Source of the DNA: CAVZCK01 sp963798805
Lineage (GTDB): Bacteria; Pseudomonadota; Alphaproteobacteria; Rhizobiales; Rhodomicrobiaceae
NCBI GenBank assembly: GCA_963798805.1
Contig: CAWCVC010000010.1
Location: 1,178,001-1,242,000 of the forward strand
Direction: 5' to 3'
Length of the DNA stretch: 64,000 nt
Positions 25,414 through 35,026 of this stretch are shown here, one piece after another. Each line of letters opens with the position of its first letter. The first letter of the stretch is position 1. Both the position numbers and the translations under genes were made by a program. The notes under the pieces were generated by a model. That model made no database searches. It saw only the letters and a list, made by a program, of their open reading frames with translations, and was not told the DNA's origin.

Positions 25414-26596
25414 TGGGCTGACCTGCATTTCCAAGCTGACTCGCTCTCAGCCCGGTTTCCCTGATCTGGCCGATCGCTTTGACGATGGAAACGGGTGGGC
25501 GGCCGATCAAGATCCGCGCCTTGTCCGCGGAAGTGGACGCCGCTCGGTAGAAGCGCTCGATGAGAGGCTCGCTAAGAGAATAGAAACGCTGCATCACCTC
25601 ATAGCGCTTTTCCGGCTCCGCGGCCAGAAACAGGAACCGGTTCAGCATGCGATAGAAACCGCGTTCCTGCCAGAGCCGCTTTGAAAGCGTTCGCGCCAGG
25701 TTAGCGGCATTCGCCGTCGTCAGATCACGAACGCCGCATAAGACGTCGGCGGTCGCGACAGCGTCAGGCAGCGAATAGCCGGTCGTCGGATGAAAAAGGC
25801 AGGCCCTGAGCCCGATCCGGGCGGCGTCATCGCCGGCTTCGTGCCAGAAGGCATCGATGTCGCCGCTCAGCAGAATGGGCAGCGTGCCGTTTTCCTCCCG
25901 CAGAACCCCCGTGATTCGCCAGCCGCGCCCGGCCGCGTAGGCCGCGATCTTGCGTCGGATCACCTCGGGCTCAAGCTCCGGGCCGTCCGCATAATAGGTG
26001 TCTTCGATGAGGATGGTGTCGGCAGAGAAAGGCAGCGTATAGACGAAACGATAGCCGTCATCCTGGCCGACCGAGGCGTCCATGATCACCGGCACCGTCT
26101 CGCCATGCGGCTCGGCAAGGCGCAACTCCAGACCGATGAATTTCTGAAAGCCGAGCGCCAGGGTCCGCGTCGGCGCCGCACCGCGGCCATCGATCACGCA
26201 GCGCGCCTCGAGACGTTCGCCGCCGTCGAGGATAACGGCGTTCGCGTCAACCGACGCGATCCTGGCATTCAGCCGAACCGCATCCGGAAAGGCGCTCGCC
26301 ATTACCCAATGCAGTTTCTCCGATGAGATCGACTGATAAGTCATATCGAGCCGGCGGCTGAATTTCGGAAAGCGGACCATCTGGCCGGGCCAGCGATGGG
26401 CCACCAACGGCGCGATCCAGGCGTTCTGCTCCGGCGTCAGATCACTCGCGTGACACGACCAGGTGTGGTTCCCCCCCAGCCGGTCTCCCGCCTCGACGAC
26501 CAACACGAACAGCTCCGGACGAAGCGTCTTCAGCCGGTAGGCCGCAAGCGTCGAGGCCAGCCCTCCGCCGGCGAAGATCACGTCATAGGCTATCAT
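25406..26596 (-). CDS. crtY: Lycopene beta-cyclase (CrtY type)
   Basis: FAD/NAD-binding cyclase of 396 residues converting lycopene to beta-carotene. The N-terminal dinucleotide motif is VIFAGGGLASTLAAYRL, and the family motifs HTWSCH (about residue 45), FVYTLPFS, LIEDTYY and CLFHPTTGYSLPDAV are all visible. ATG at 26596 has an AGGG ribosome site and gives a normal start; the longer frame to 26749 is not needed. It is directly followed by crtB. Other crt genes (crtE, crtI, crtZ) are not in the window. Confidence 0.93.
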   Translation of the reverse strand: MIAYDVIFAGGGLASTLAAYRLKTLRPELFVLVVEAGDRLGGNHTWSCHASDLTPEQNAWIAPLVAHRWPGQMVRFPKFSRRLDMTYQSISSEKLHWVMASAFPDAVRLNARIASVDANAVILDGGERLEARCVIDGRGAAPTRTLALGFQKFIGLELRLAEPHGETVPVIMDASVGQDDGYRFVYTLPFSADTILIEDTYYADGPELEPEVIRRKIAAYAAGRGWRITGVLREENGTLPILLSGDIDAFWHEAGDDAARIGLRACLFHPTTGYSLPDAVATADVLCGVRDLTTANAANLARTLSKRLWQERGFYRMLNRFLFLAAEPEKRYEVMQRFYSLSEPLIERFYRAASTSADKARILIGRPPVSIVKAIGQIRETGLRASQLGNAGQPNG

Positions 26597-26654
26597 CGAC
26601 CCTGGGTCCGGCTCGCTGAAGGGGTCCGCACAAACCCTTAATCTAGCGCCGGAA

Positions 26655-27515
26655 TCAGCGGAAGACCACCGTGCGATTGCCGTTGAGTAGAATGCGGTGC
26701 TCGGCATGCCATTTAACGGCGCGCGCGAGCACGAGGCATTCGATGTCACGGCCCGCCGCGATCAGATCGTCCGGCGACATGGCGTGGTCGACCCGCGCCA
26801 CCTGCTGTTCGATGATCGGGCCTTCATCGAGCTCGGGCGTCACATAATGTGCCGTTGCACCGATCAGCTTAACGCCGCGCTTATGCGCCTGATGATAAGG
26901 CCGCGCGCCTTTGAAGCTCGGCAGAAAGGAATGGTGGATGTTGATCGCCCGGCCGCGCAGCGCCTCGCAGAGCGCGTTGGAGAGGACCTGCATATAGCGC
27001 GCCAGAACGATGAAATCGGCGGCTTCCTCCTCGATCAGCTCGGCGAGGCGGACTTCCTGCCGCTCCTTGGTCTCCTTGGTCATGGGCAAATAATGGAACG
27101 GAATGTCGTGGCTTGCGGCGAGCTGGTAGAAGTCGCGGTGGTTGGAGACGATGGCGCGGATGTCGATCGGCAGGGCGCCGATCCGGTGCCGGTAAAGCAG
27201 ATCGTTAAGGCAATGGCCGAAGCGCGAGACCAGAATGATGGCGCGCGGCTTGCGGCTCAGATCGTGGATGGTCGCCGCCATATCGAAGCGGTCGAAGATC
27301 GGCGCAAAAGCGGCGGAGACGCCGGCGGGCTGCGTGCCGTTCGAGGTGGCAAAGGAAATGCGCAGGAAGAAGCGGCCGCTTTCGGGGTCACCGAACTGGG
27401 CGCTGTCGGTGATGTTCCAGTTTCTCTCGGCGAGGCAGCCCGAAATCGCCGCCACGATGCCCGGCCGGTCCGGGCAGGAGAGTGTCAGCACGAAATTCGG
27501 ATCCGACCGTGTCAT
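26655..27515 (-). CDS. purU: Formyltetrahydrofolate deformylase
   Basis: Hydrolyses 10-formyl-THF to formate and THF, balancing the one-carbon pool for purine synthesis. Product of 286 residues from the ATG at 27515. An N-terminal ACT domain (about 8-85) is followed by the formyltransferase fold with the catalytic motif INIHHSFLPSFKGARPYHQA, TAHYVTPELDEGPII. The Asn/His/Asp catalytic set expected of the family is present. It lies between crtY and pcaD with no obvious link to either. Confidence 0.94.
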   Translation of the reverse strand: MTRSDPNFVLTLSCPDRPGIVAAISGCLAERNWNITDSAQFGDPESGRFFLRISFATSNGTQPAGVSAAFAPIFDRFDMAATIHDLSRKPRAIILVSRFGHCLNDLLYRHRIGALPIDIRAIVSNHRDFYQLAASHDIPFHYLPMTKETKERQEVRLAELIEEEAADFIVLARYMQVLSNALCEALRGRAINIHHSFLPSFKGARPYHQAHKRGVKLIGATAHYVTPELDEGPIIEQQVARVDHAMSPDDLIAAGRDIECLVLARAVKWHAEHRILLNGNRTVVFR

Positions 27516-27652
27516 GACGAAACGCGCCCGCCGGCACGCGAGATTGTCGATCGGCAAATCATCGGCACAGCTTCCCTTCTACGCGAGAGCTTCGCGCAAG
27601 GTCAGCCGCCATGCAAGCTTCCCTGACGCCGGGCCAATTTGACGGCGCGCTC

Positions 27653-28438
27653 TCAGTTCTCGGCCAGGAAGCTGATCACCAGCCGGTTGAACTCCTCCGG
27701 CTTCTCGATATTGGAGAGATGGGCGGCGTCGAGGATCGCCAGCCGCGCATGGGGGATCGTTTCCGCGATCGCCTGCCCCATGGCGACCGGCGTCGCCGGA
27801 TCGAGCGCGCCTGCGATGACGAGCACCGGCATGGCGATGGAAGGCAGCGCCGCGCGCAGGTCCATGTCCCGCACGGCGATCGCCGCCGCCATATAGCCGA
27901 CCGGCGGAATCCCGGCGACCATGGCGAGGAGCTTGGCGGTCATCGCCGGATCGCGGTCGAGGAAGTCTTTCGACAGCCAGCGCTGAATGATGCCGCTTGC
28001 CGCCGCGCCCATGCCTTCCTGCGCGATCAGCGCGTTGCGCTGGTCGTAGACCTCGGGCAGGCCGATATGGGCGGAGGTGTTGGAAAGCACCGCGCGTGAG
28101 ACCAGCGACGAGGCATTGGCCCCGAGCCACATGCCGACCATGCCGCCGAGCGACAGTCCACAGAACACGATTTGCCCCAGACCCAGCCCTTCGATCAGCT
28201 CTTTGGCGTCGCGCGCAATGCGCTCGACCGTGTAGGGGCCGTCCGCGACATCCGAGGCGCCATGGCCGCGATTGTCATAGCGCAGCACGCGGAAACGCTC
28301 TGCAAGCGCCGCGACCTGCGGCTCCCACATGTCGATGGTCGTGCCGAGCGAGTTGGACAGCATCAGCACCGGCCGGCCCTCCCGTCCGTCGAAACGGTAA
28401 TGGATGGCGCAGCCGTCGCTCATCGTCATCATCGGCAT
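27653..28438 (-). CDS. pcaD: 3-oxoadipate enol-lactonase
   Basis: Cytoplasmic alpha/beta hydrolase of 261 residues acting in the protocatechuate/catechol beta-ketoadipate pathway. The oxyanion region LMLSNSLGTTIDMW, nucleophile elbow CGLSLGGMVG (Ser), Asp in IAGALDPATP and His in DAAHLSNIEKPEEFN are all present. The rest of the pca cluster is absent, so the assignment rests on motif agreement. Starts with ATG at 28438. Confidence 0.88.
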   Translation of the reverse strand: MPMMTMSDGCAIHYRFDGREGRPVLMLSNSLGTTIDMWEPQVAALAERFRVLRYDNRGHGASDVADGPYTVERIARDAKELIEGLGLGQIVFCGLSLGGMVGMWLGANASSLVSRAVLSNTSAHIGLPEVYDQRNALIAQEGMGAAASGIIQRWLSKDFLDRDPAMTAKLLAMVAGIPPVGYMAAAIAVRDMDLRAALPSIAMPVLVIAGALDPATPVAMGQAIAETIPHARLAILDAAHLSNIEKPEEFNRLVISFLAEN

Positions 28439-28577
28439 GGAAAACCTCCCCCGGCAAATGGTTGGCTGTGATTGATTGAGCTGTGATGCGCGCGAAGCCC
28501 TCCTCAGCCTTCGCCTGTCATTTTTATTTCGAGCCCCGAGCGCAGAGATGCGGCGGCCGCGCTCCCCCGATCAGACC

Positions 28578-29267
28578 TTAGCTCGCGTGTCTGCCCCTCA
28601 GCACCGCCACGACCTGGGCCATGATCGACAGCGCGATCTCGGCCGGTCCCTGAGCGCCGATATCGAGGCCGATGGGCGCATGGATGCGGGCGAGGTCGGC
28701 ATCAGAGACGCCGGCCTCCTTCAGCCGCTCCACGCGCTTGGCATGGGTTCGGCTGCTGCCCAAAGCGCCGACATAAAAGGCGCCGCGCTCCAGCCCCAGG
28801 CGGATGGCAGGGTCGTCGATCCTGGCGTCGTGCGTTAGAGCGATCAGCGCCGTGCACCGGTCGATGCCGATACGCTCGAGCGCCTCCTCCGGCCATTCAG
28901 CGATCAGATTGGCGTCGGGAAAGCGCTCTTCCGAGGCGAAGGCGGTGCGCGGGTCGATGATGGTCACGTCCTGGCCGATCATGCGCGCCATGGGCAGCAG
29001 AAACTGCGTCGCGTGCACCGCGCCGATGATGATCATGCGCAAGGGCGGATTGAACACGCGGATGAAGACCTCGCCGACCGGCGTTTCCACCGTGCTCGAC
29101 CGGTCGAACCGGAAGGCGTCGGCGAGCTTGTCGCCGAGGCCGAGCAATTCGGGCGCATCGCCAGGCGAGGCAAGGCGCTGCTCGCCGCTCGCAAGCCAAG
29201 TGAGCAGCGCAATTGGCTGACGCGCGGCTCTCGCGGCCAGAACGGCCTCGGCCAGATCTTTTTTCAT
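28578..29267 (-). CDS. XdhC/CoxI family protein, Rossmann-domain part
   Basis: Product of 229 residues carrying the C-terminal XdhC domain: MIIIGAVHATQFLLPMARMI (nucleotide-binding fold), TALIALTHDARIDDPAIR, and YVGALGSSRTHAKRVERL, typical of the family. XdhC/CoxI proteins assist insertion of the molybdenum cofactor into xanthine dehydrogenase or CO dehydrogenase-type enzymes. Together with the next upstream gene it would make up a complete XdhC protein, usually encoded by one gene. No molybdoenzyme genes are in the window. Confidence 0.85.
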   Translation of the reverse strand: MKKDLAEAVLAARAARQPIALLTWLASGEQRLASPGDAPELLGLGDKLADAFRFDRSSTVETPVGEVFIRVFNPPLRMIIIGAVHATQFLLPMARMIGQDVTIIDPRTAFASEERFPDANLIAEWPEEALERIGIDRCTALIALTHDARIDDPAIRLGLERGAFYVGALGSSRTHAKRVERLKEAGVSDADLARIHAPIGLDIGAQGPAEIALSIMAQVVAVLRGRHAS

Positions 29268-29279
29268 TCCAACTCCTGC

Positions 29280-29603
29280 TCAGGCTGGCTCGAAAGGCTC
29301 CACGAAAATGCGGATGCGTCCGCCACAGGCGAGCCCAACGCGCCAAGCCGTTTCATCGGCAACGCCGAACTCCAGGAGCTTCGGCTTGCCGTTTTCTATG
29401 ATGTCCAGCGCCTCGGTGATCACCTCGCCTTCCACGCAGCCGCCCGATACCGAGCCGAGGAAATTTCCCTCGCTGTCGATCACGAGCTGGCTTCCGGTCG
29501 GCTGCGGCGCCGATCCCCAGGTCTGCACAACCGTTGCGATTGCAATCTTGCGGCCCTCACCCTGCCAAGTGAGTGCCGTTCGCAGCATATCGTTTGCGCC
29601 CAT
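29280..29603 (-). CDS. XdhC/CoxI family protein, N-terminal domain part
   Basis: Short protein of 107 residues equal to the N-terminal XdhC/CoxI domain: ATVVQTWGSAPQPTGSQLVI, GSVSGGCVEGEVI and VGLACGGRIRIFVEP. It ends 13 bases before the Rossmann-domain gene and would be cotranscribed with it. This is a two-gene arrangement of a family usually found fused, and is known in some alphaproteobacteria. It starts with ATG at 29603. Confidence 0.85.
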   Translation of the reverse strand: MGANDMLRTALTWQGEGRKIAIATVVQTWGSAPQPTGSQLVIDSEGNFLGSVSGGCVEGEVITEALDIIENGKPKLLEFGVADETAWRVGLACGGRIRIFVEPFEPA

Positions 29604-29899
29604 GGGCCTCCTTCCTTGAACTGCTGGTCGTTTCTAGCCGAAGCATTCGAATAATTATGGCATGCTTCGCCAGGAACGCCACGGTCATTCGGACATGACG
29701 ATAAAGCTTCTCACTACGGCAGCGAAGAAATCCTTGCGCCCGAACCGGCTTTGGTGTTCATCCCAACTTCAAGGGGCACACAAGAGACTGACGCAGGCTT
29801 GACGCTATGATCGCCGCAGTTTGACCTTTCTCAGGTCTAACCCGTAGCGCCATCCGGCCGCATGGTCCACCGCACATTCGCCGCGGTGGGGAGATCAAG
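29604..29899. other. Divergent intergenic region
   Basis: About 300 bases between the XdhC pair and the FAD oxidoreductase, containing both promoters. No convincing promoter, terminator or RNA structure was identified. Confidence 0.35.
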
Positions 29900-31147
29900 A
29901 TGAGATTGGGAAAGCATATCGCCGTGATCGGCGCGGGCGTGGTGGGGCTTGCCATTGCCGTCAAGCTGCGCCGCGAAGGCTACCGGGTGACGATCTTCGA
30001 ACCGGACGAGCCCGGCAGCCATACCTCCGCCGGCAATGCCGCGCTGATCATGACAGCGCAGATCTCCTCGCTCTCGGAGCCCGGCATCTGGCGGAAAGTC
30101 CCGGCCATGCTTACCGATCCGGAGGGGCCGCTGGTGGTGCGCTGGACGCATCTGCCGAGGATGCTGCCCTGGTTCGTCCGGTTTCTGCGCAACAGCAGCA
30201 AACGCCGTCACGCCGAGATCGCCGAAACCCTGGCGCCGCTGGTCACCCGATCCCTCGATGCCTGGCTCAACCTGGTCGGCCCTACGGAGGGCGCGCGGCT
30301 GTTCCGGCGAGACGGGCTGCTCTATGTGTTCAAAAGCCATAAGAGCCTTCGCGCAGGGCTGAAAGAGGCCGAGTTCCGCGGCCACTATGGCGTGCCGTCC
30401 GAATTCATCCCCACCGAGGAACTGAGGCAGATGGAGCCGGCGCTCGGACCGGGGCTGGTCGGCGGCATCCTCTACCCCGATACGGGCCATTGCACCGATC
30501 CGATGGCGCTTTCGGCGAGCCTGTCGAGCGCCTTCCGCACCGGCGGCGGCGAGTTGCAGCGCGTGAGAGTTAAGCAATTGGCTTCGGCGTCAAATAGCAC
30601 AGTGCGGCTGACGACCGATGACGGCGAGATCGTTGTCGATGAGGTGGTCGTCGCCGCCGGCGTCTGGTCATCCAATCTGGTCAAGCCGTTCGGCGTCAGG
30701 CCGATGCTCGCGGCCGAGCGCGGCTATCATCTGATGCTGACCAACCCCCAGATTTCGCTGCGCCGGCCGGTTTCGGCGGGCGACCATCGCTTCATCATCA
30801 CGCCGCTTGCCGGCGGCATCAGGCTGGCCGGCACCGCCGAATTCGCGAATGTGAACGCAGAGCCCGATTGGCGGCGTGCGGAGATCCTCATGGGCCTGGC
30901 GAAGACCATCGTGCCGGAGATCGATGGCGAGGAGACCGCGACGCGCTGGATGGGGCCTCGGCCATCAACGCCGGACTCGCTGCCGATCATCGGCCGCACC
31001 CCGAAGAATCCGCATATCATCTGCGCCTTCGGCCACAGCCATCTCGGGCTGACGCTCGGCGCGGTCACGGCCGAGCTTGTCTCCGAGCTGATCCAGCGGC
31101 GCGGTCATGGCGGCGGCATCGAGGCGCTCCGGGCCAACCGCTTCTGA
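29900..31147 (+). CDS. FAD-dependent D-amino acid dehydrogenase-like oxidoreductase
   Basis: DAO-family flavoprotein of 415 residues. The FAD-binding motif GAGVVGLAIAVKLRREGY is at residues 11-28 and SAGNAALIM follows at the position of the DadA motif. C-terminal GRTPKNPHIICAFGHSHLG binds FAD near the active site. DadA oxidises D-amino acids at the membrane and passes electrons to quinone. The convergent gene downstream encodes an amino-acid-type binding protein. Substrate is not determined; glycine or proline-type imino acids are alternatives. Confidence 0.85.
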   Translation: MRLGKHIAVIGAGVVGLAIAVKLRREGYRVTIFEPDEPGSHTSAGNAALIMTAQISSLSEPGIWRKVPAMLTDPEGPLVVRWTHLPRMLPWFVRFLRNSSKRRHAEIAETLAPLVTRSLDAWLNLVGPTEGARLFRRDGLLYVFKSHKSLRAGLKEAEFRGHYGVPSEFIPTEELRQMEPALGPGLVGGILYPDTGHCTDPMALSASLSSAFRTGGGELQRVRVKQLASASNSTVRLTTDDGEIVVDEVVVAAGVWSSNLVKPFGVRPMLAAERGYHLMLTNPQISLRRPVSAGDHRFIITPLAGGIRLAGTAEFANVNAEPDWRRAEILMGLAKTIVPEIDGEETATRWMGPRPSTPDSLPIIGRTPKNPHIICAFGHSHLGLTLGAVTAELVSELIQRRGHGGGIEALRANRF

Positions 31148-31160
31148 GGCGCCCCGCCCT

Positions 31161-31985
31161 TCACTTCAGCTTGTCGTGCATCTCGATCAGCCAGTCGGTG
31201 TTGACGCCGAGCCACTGCTTTTCGAGTGCAAGCAGCTTGCCCGTGCGGTGCCAGTCGGTCACCGTCTGCGACAGGAACTGGCCGAGCGGCGCGTCCTTGT
31301 CTGCCGGTCGGACCGCGATTGCCCAGGGCTGCGGCGGAAAATCGAGCGGCACCACATCGTAATCCACCCATTCCGCGCCGCCCTCCTTCTTCAAATACAG
31401 CAAGCGGACATTTTCCTGCACGAAGGCGACACAGCGATGGTCGCGGATCGCGGCGGCGCCGGCGTCGACGCTTCGCACATCCACAAACATCAGACCAGGA
31501 GCACGCGAGCGCAGCCCGTCATTGTATTCGGCGTGAAGGATCGTGCAGATCGGCTTGCCGAGCAGATCCTTGGTGGCTTTGATCGCCAGGCGCTTGGGCG
31601 CCAGGGCGGCGATGCGGCTCGCATAGTAGAACGGCTCGATGATGCCGGCCTGCCGCCGCCGGTCATCCGTGACGGCCATGGTAGCGAGAACGAGATCGAT
31701 CTTGCCCAGCTCGAGAAATTGCAGGCGGCTGGTGGCATCCACCGCGAAGGGCTCGAACTTGACGCCGAGGCGGTTGGCGAGATCCTTCGCAAGATCGGTT
31801 TCCATGCCGATGATGGCGCCGGATCTGTCGCGATAGCCGAATGGCGGATCGTCCGCCTTGACGCCGACGACCAGCTCGCCTCTCGCCTTAATCTCATCGA
31901 GCGTGCCGGCCATTGCGATCTCCGCAAAGACCAGGAGCAGCGCCAGCGCAAGACTGACGGCTTTCCAGAATGAGCTGAATCCCAT
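31161..31985 (-). CDS. Periplasmic amino-acid-type solute-binding protein
   Basis: SBP_bac_3 family protein of 274 residues. A signal peptide (about 1-26, ending EIAMAG) precedes LDEIKARGELVVGVKADDPPFG and METDLAKDLANRLGVKFEPF, then FLELGKIDLVLATMAVTDDRR, the standard domain order. It binds a polar amino acid or similar for an ABC importer, but no permease or ATPase gene is adjacent, so it may be an orphan. ATG at 31985 gives the best signal peptide; the frame is open to 32078. Confidence 0.88.
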   Translation of the reverse strand: MGFSSFWKAVSLALALLLVFAEIAMAGTLDEIKARGELVVGVKADDPPFGYRDRSGAIIGMETDLAKDLANRLGVKFEPFAVDATSRLQFLELGKIDLVLATMAVTDDRRRQAGIIEPFYYASRIAALAPKRLAIKATKDLLGKPICTILHAEYNDGLRSRAPGLMFVDVRSVDAGAAAIRDHRCVAFVQENVRLLYLKKEGGAEWVDYDVVPLDFPPQPWAIAVRPADKDAPLGQFLSQTVTDWHRTGKLLALEKQWLGVNTDWLIEMHDKLK

Positions 31986-32110
31986 GTGACAACCGCGTAG
32001 ATAGGAGTGACTGAAGACCTGCCGGAACATCGCTCTTCGCACGGACGGGCGTGCGAATAAAGGATTGTTTTCCTCCACCCGCTCCTGCCACGCGGCAGCT
32101 GCGACGGTCT

Positions 32111-35026
32111 CTAAAGAACCTTGGTCAATGTGAAGCGATCGTGAAGCTTCTCATTCGCCGACTTGATCGCTTCCTCCGAGCCGAGCACCACGACGCGCCC
32201 ATGCGCAGCGACGGCGTCGAGCACATCGGCGAAGGTGCGCAGGTCTTCCGCACTCGTGCCGAGCACCTCATCGCGGAATTTCTGCCGCCGCTCGTCGCTG
32301 TCGCCAACCAGATAGCGCTGCAGAGAGACCCTGCCCTTGGAGTCGGGAAGCCGGTAAGCGTCGATCTGGCCAATGGTGCCGATGATGGCGCGGTCGACCT
32401 CCTTCCGGTTGTCGGCTATGCCTCTCAGAAAGGCGCCAGAAGCATCATAGGCGGCGATGGTCTCGAGCAGATTGGGATCGCGATAGGAGCCGAAGGTCAA
32501 AATCCCGGAGCGCCGCGAGAAGGAGGCGAAGCCGCCGTAGGCGCCGCCCTGAACGCGCACCTTCTCCCACAGCCAGCCGCCGCGCAGCAACTGGCTGGCG
32601 ACCTGCGCCGCACCGCCGGCGCTGTAGCCGAGCTTGGTCAGGCTCTCGCCCTTGGCAACATAGTTGACCTTGGCAGGCATTGTCAGCCCCTCGAAGCGCG
32701 GCAGCTCCGGGACGAGCCAGTCCGGCTGCTTCGCCGCGCCCACGGGAAGCGCCGCGAGCAGACGCCGCATTTCCGGCTCAATGCGCTGGATGTTGGCGGC
32801 ATCGGAGGTGATGTCGACGACCAGGGCATCGCGCTTGACCAGGATGTTGCGGATGCGCTCGAGCACGGCGACGACCTCGCCGCTTTCCGTCTTCATGCGC
32901 CCAGACAGCTTGCGCAGGAAATTCAGATAGCTGATCCCGCCCATCTGCTCCGCCGCCCAGTCCGCCTCGTTGAGGCTGGAGCGCAGGCGGAGATCGGTGA
33001 AGGACGAGCCGGCGGGCACGAGACGCGCCTCCATCCCCGCACGTTCCTCGTTCACAAGCTGCTCGAGGCGCTCGACATTGTCGAGCCGGGCGCTCAGCAG
33101 CAGATCTGCCAGGATCGCGAACATCTCGCCGGCCTTCTCCGGCATCGTTTTCGACCAGACGAGCAGCCGGGTAGCCGCGGTAGCGTCGTCGAGCCTTGCC
33201 GATGTCCAGCTCTCGGCCGAGAGCCCGCCCGTGACGCGGCCGATGCGCTGCGAAAGCTGCACGAAGTCGTCCTTGCCGGCTCCGGTTTCGAGCAGTGCGC
33301 GCCGGAAAATGCTCATATAGGGCAGCAGTTCGGGCGGCAGGCGTCTCAGATCGAAGCCGAGATCGACATAGACGACGCCGTTCGTTGGCAGGTCATGCGT
33401 GACGATCGTAGTGCCGGAGTCCTCATGCGTTTCGATCGGGATCGGCGTATCGCGCAGCGGCAGGTCCTTCAGCGTCAGCATCGGAATCTTGGCGAGCGCC
33501 TCGGGCGTGTCCGGCGTCTCCTGAATCCGCTTCAGCCTGCGGGTCTCCTCGATCGCCGCTTCGAGATCCGCCTCGCTCATCGCCGCCCGCGCGGCCTCGA
33601 GCCTTGCGCGCTCCTCCTCGGCTTCGCGGGCCGACTGTTCCGGGTCGGGTTTGAAGAGCAGCGTCGTGCGGTGCTGGTTTTCGAGAAGATGGCTGCGGAT
33701 CAACCCCTCGAAGACGCGCTCCCCCTTGGCGAGGCGTGACTTGATCGCACCGAGCGGCTTTTCCCAGGCGAGCGGCGCCAGCGGATCGCGGTCGTAGTTC
33801 CAATATTGCAGCGCCCTCAGCATGACCGAGAGACCACGAGGAAAACGGCCGGTGTTGTTCTCGCGCAGGCGGAACTCGATGGTGTTGATCGCCGCTTCGA
33901 CCGTGAGCGGATCGATGCCCTCGCCGGCAAGCCGCGCGAGCGTATCCAGGATCAGCGCTTCGACTTTGTCGGCGTCCGCCGGGTCGATGCCTTTCAGTCC
34001 GGCGCCGAACGACATCTGCCTGAGGCTGCTGTCCAGTCCCATGCCGGTCGTGTCGTCGCCGAGGCGCGAATCGATGAGCGCCTTCTGCAGCGGCGAGGCG
34101 GGCGTGCCCGCGAGCACGTAGCTTAGGATGCTGAGAGCCAGACCCGTTTCGATTTCGCGGACCTCATCGAGCATCCAGTTGACGGTCAGGCGCGCTTGCT
34201 TACCGCCCTCCTCGGCAGAGGCGGGGATCGTCTCCTCGAGCTTGCGCGGCGCGTTGAAGCGAGGCTGCAGGGCGATCTCCGACTTGACCGGGAGCGGCGA
34301 GAATTCGCTGAGGACGTTGTCCAGGATTTCAAGCCGCCTTTCGGGATCGTCGTCGCCGTAGAAGAAGATCCGGGCATTGGAGGGATGGTAGAAATTCTGG
34401 TGAAAGGCTTTGAAATTCTCGTAGGTGAGATTGGGAATTTCACGCGGGTCGCCGCCCGAATCGACGCCGTAGATCGTGTCCGGATAGAGCGAGCGGGTCG
34501 AGAGGCTTGAGACGCGGCTGTCCGGCGAGGAATAGATGCCCTTCATCTCGTTGAAGACCACGCCCTTATAGGTGAGCGGCGTGCCGGGCGCGTCGAGCTC
34601 GTAATGCCAGCCTTCCTGCTTCAGGATCTCGCGCGTGATGCGCGGATGGAAGACGGCGTCGAGATAGACATCGACCAGATTATAGAAGTCCTGAAGGTTT
34701 GTGCTCGCCACCGGATAGACGGTCTTGTCCGGATAGGTCATCGCATTGAGAAACGTATTCAGCGAGCCCTTGAGCATCTCCAGAAACGGCGCCTTCACCG
34801 GATATTTCCGCGAGCCGCACAAGACCGAATGCTCCAGAATATGGGCGATGCCAGTGGAATCGCTGGGCGGGGTGCGGAAGCTGACGCCGAAGACCTTGTT
34901 TTCGTCCTCGCTGATGACCGACAAGAGTTCCGCGCCGGTCTTCTGATGCCGGTAGAGCCGCGCCACCGAGCCGATCTCGTCGATCTTCTGCTCACGCTCG
35001 AGTTCAAATCCGTGGGAGAGTGTCAT
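32111..35026 (-). CDS. M16C insulinase-type zinc metallopeptidase (PreP-like)
   Basis: Peptidase of 971 residues in the PreP (presequence protease)-like subfamily, degrading short unstructured peptides inside a closed chamber. The inverted zinc motif HILEH is at about residues 62-66 (TGIAHILEHSVLCGS), with the distal Glu further on. The tandem M16 half-domains, the M16C-associated middle domain and length near 970 fit the family. Starts at ATG 35026. It is divergent from glyA. Confidence 0.92.
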   Translation of the reverse strand: MTLSHGFELEREQKIDEIGSVARLYRHQKTGAELLSVISEDENKVFGVSFRTPPSDSTGIAHILEHSVLCGSRKYPVKAPFLEMLKGSLNTFLNAMTYPDKTVYPVASTNLQDFYNLVDVYLDAVFHPRITREILKQEGWHYELDAPGTPLTYKGVVFNEMKGIYSSPDSRVSSLSTRSLYPDTIYGVDSGGDPREIPNLTYENFKAFHQNFYHPSNARIFFYGDDDPERRLEILDNVLSEFSPLPVKSEIALQPRFNAPRKLEETIPASAEEGGKQARLTVNWMLDEVREIETGLALSILSYVLAGTPASPLQKALIDSRLGDDTTGMGLDSSLRQMSFGAGLKGIDPADADKVEALILDTLARLAGEGIDPLTVEAAINTIEFRLRENNTGRFPRGLSVMLRALQYWNYDRDPLAPLAWEKPLGAIKSRLAKGERVFEGLIRSHLLENQHRTTLLFKPDPEQSAREAEEERARLEAARAAMSEADLEAAIEETRRLKRIQETPDTPEALAKIPMLTLKDLPLRDTPIPIETHEDSGTTIVTHDLPTNGVVYVDLGFDLRRLPPELLPYMSIFRRALLETGAGKDDFVQLSQRIGRVTGGLSAESWTSARLDDATAATRLLVWSKTMPEKAGEMFAILADLLLSARLDNVERLEQLVNEERAGMEARLVPAGSSFTDLRLRSSLNEADWAAEQMGGISYLNFLRKLSGRMKTESGEVVAVLERIRNILVKRDALVVDITSDAANIQRIEPEMRRLLAALPVGAAKQPDWLVPELPRFEGLTMPAKVNYVAKGESLTKLGYSAGGAAQVASQLLRGGWLWEKVRVQGGAYGGFASFSRRSGILTFGSYRDPNLLETIAAYDASGAFLRGIADNRKEVDRAIIGTIGQIDAYRLPDSKGRVSLQRYLVGDSDERRQKFRDEVLGTSAEDLRTFADVLDAVAAHGRVVVLGSEEAIKSANEKLHDRFTLTKVL

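Noticed and set aside
32051..33739. Long plus-strand ORF of 562 codons
   Set aside because: It runs antisense to the M16C peptidase gene, which is supported by clear motifs; the ORF is a by-product of high GC.
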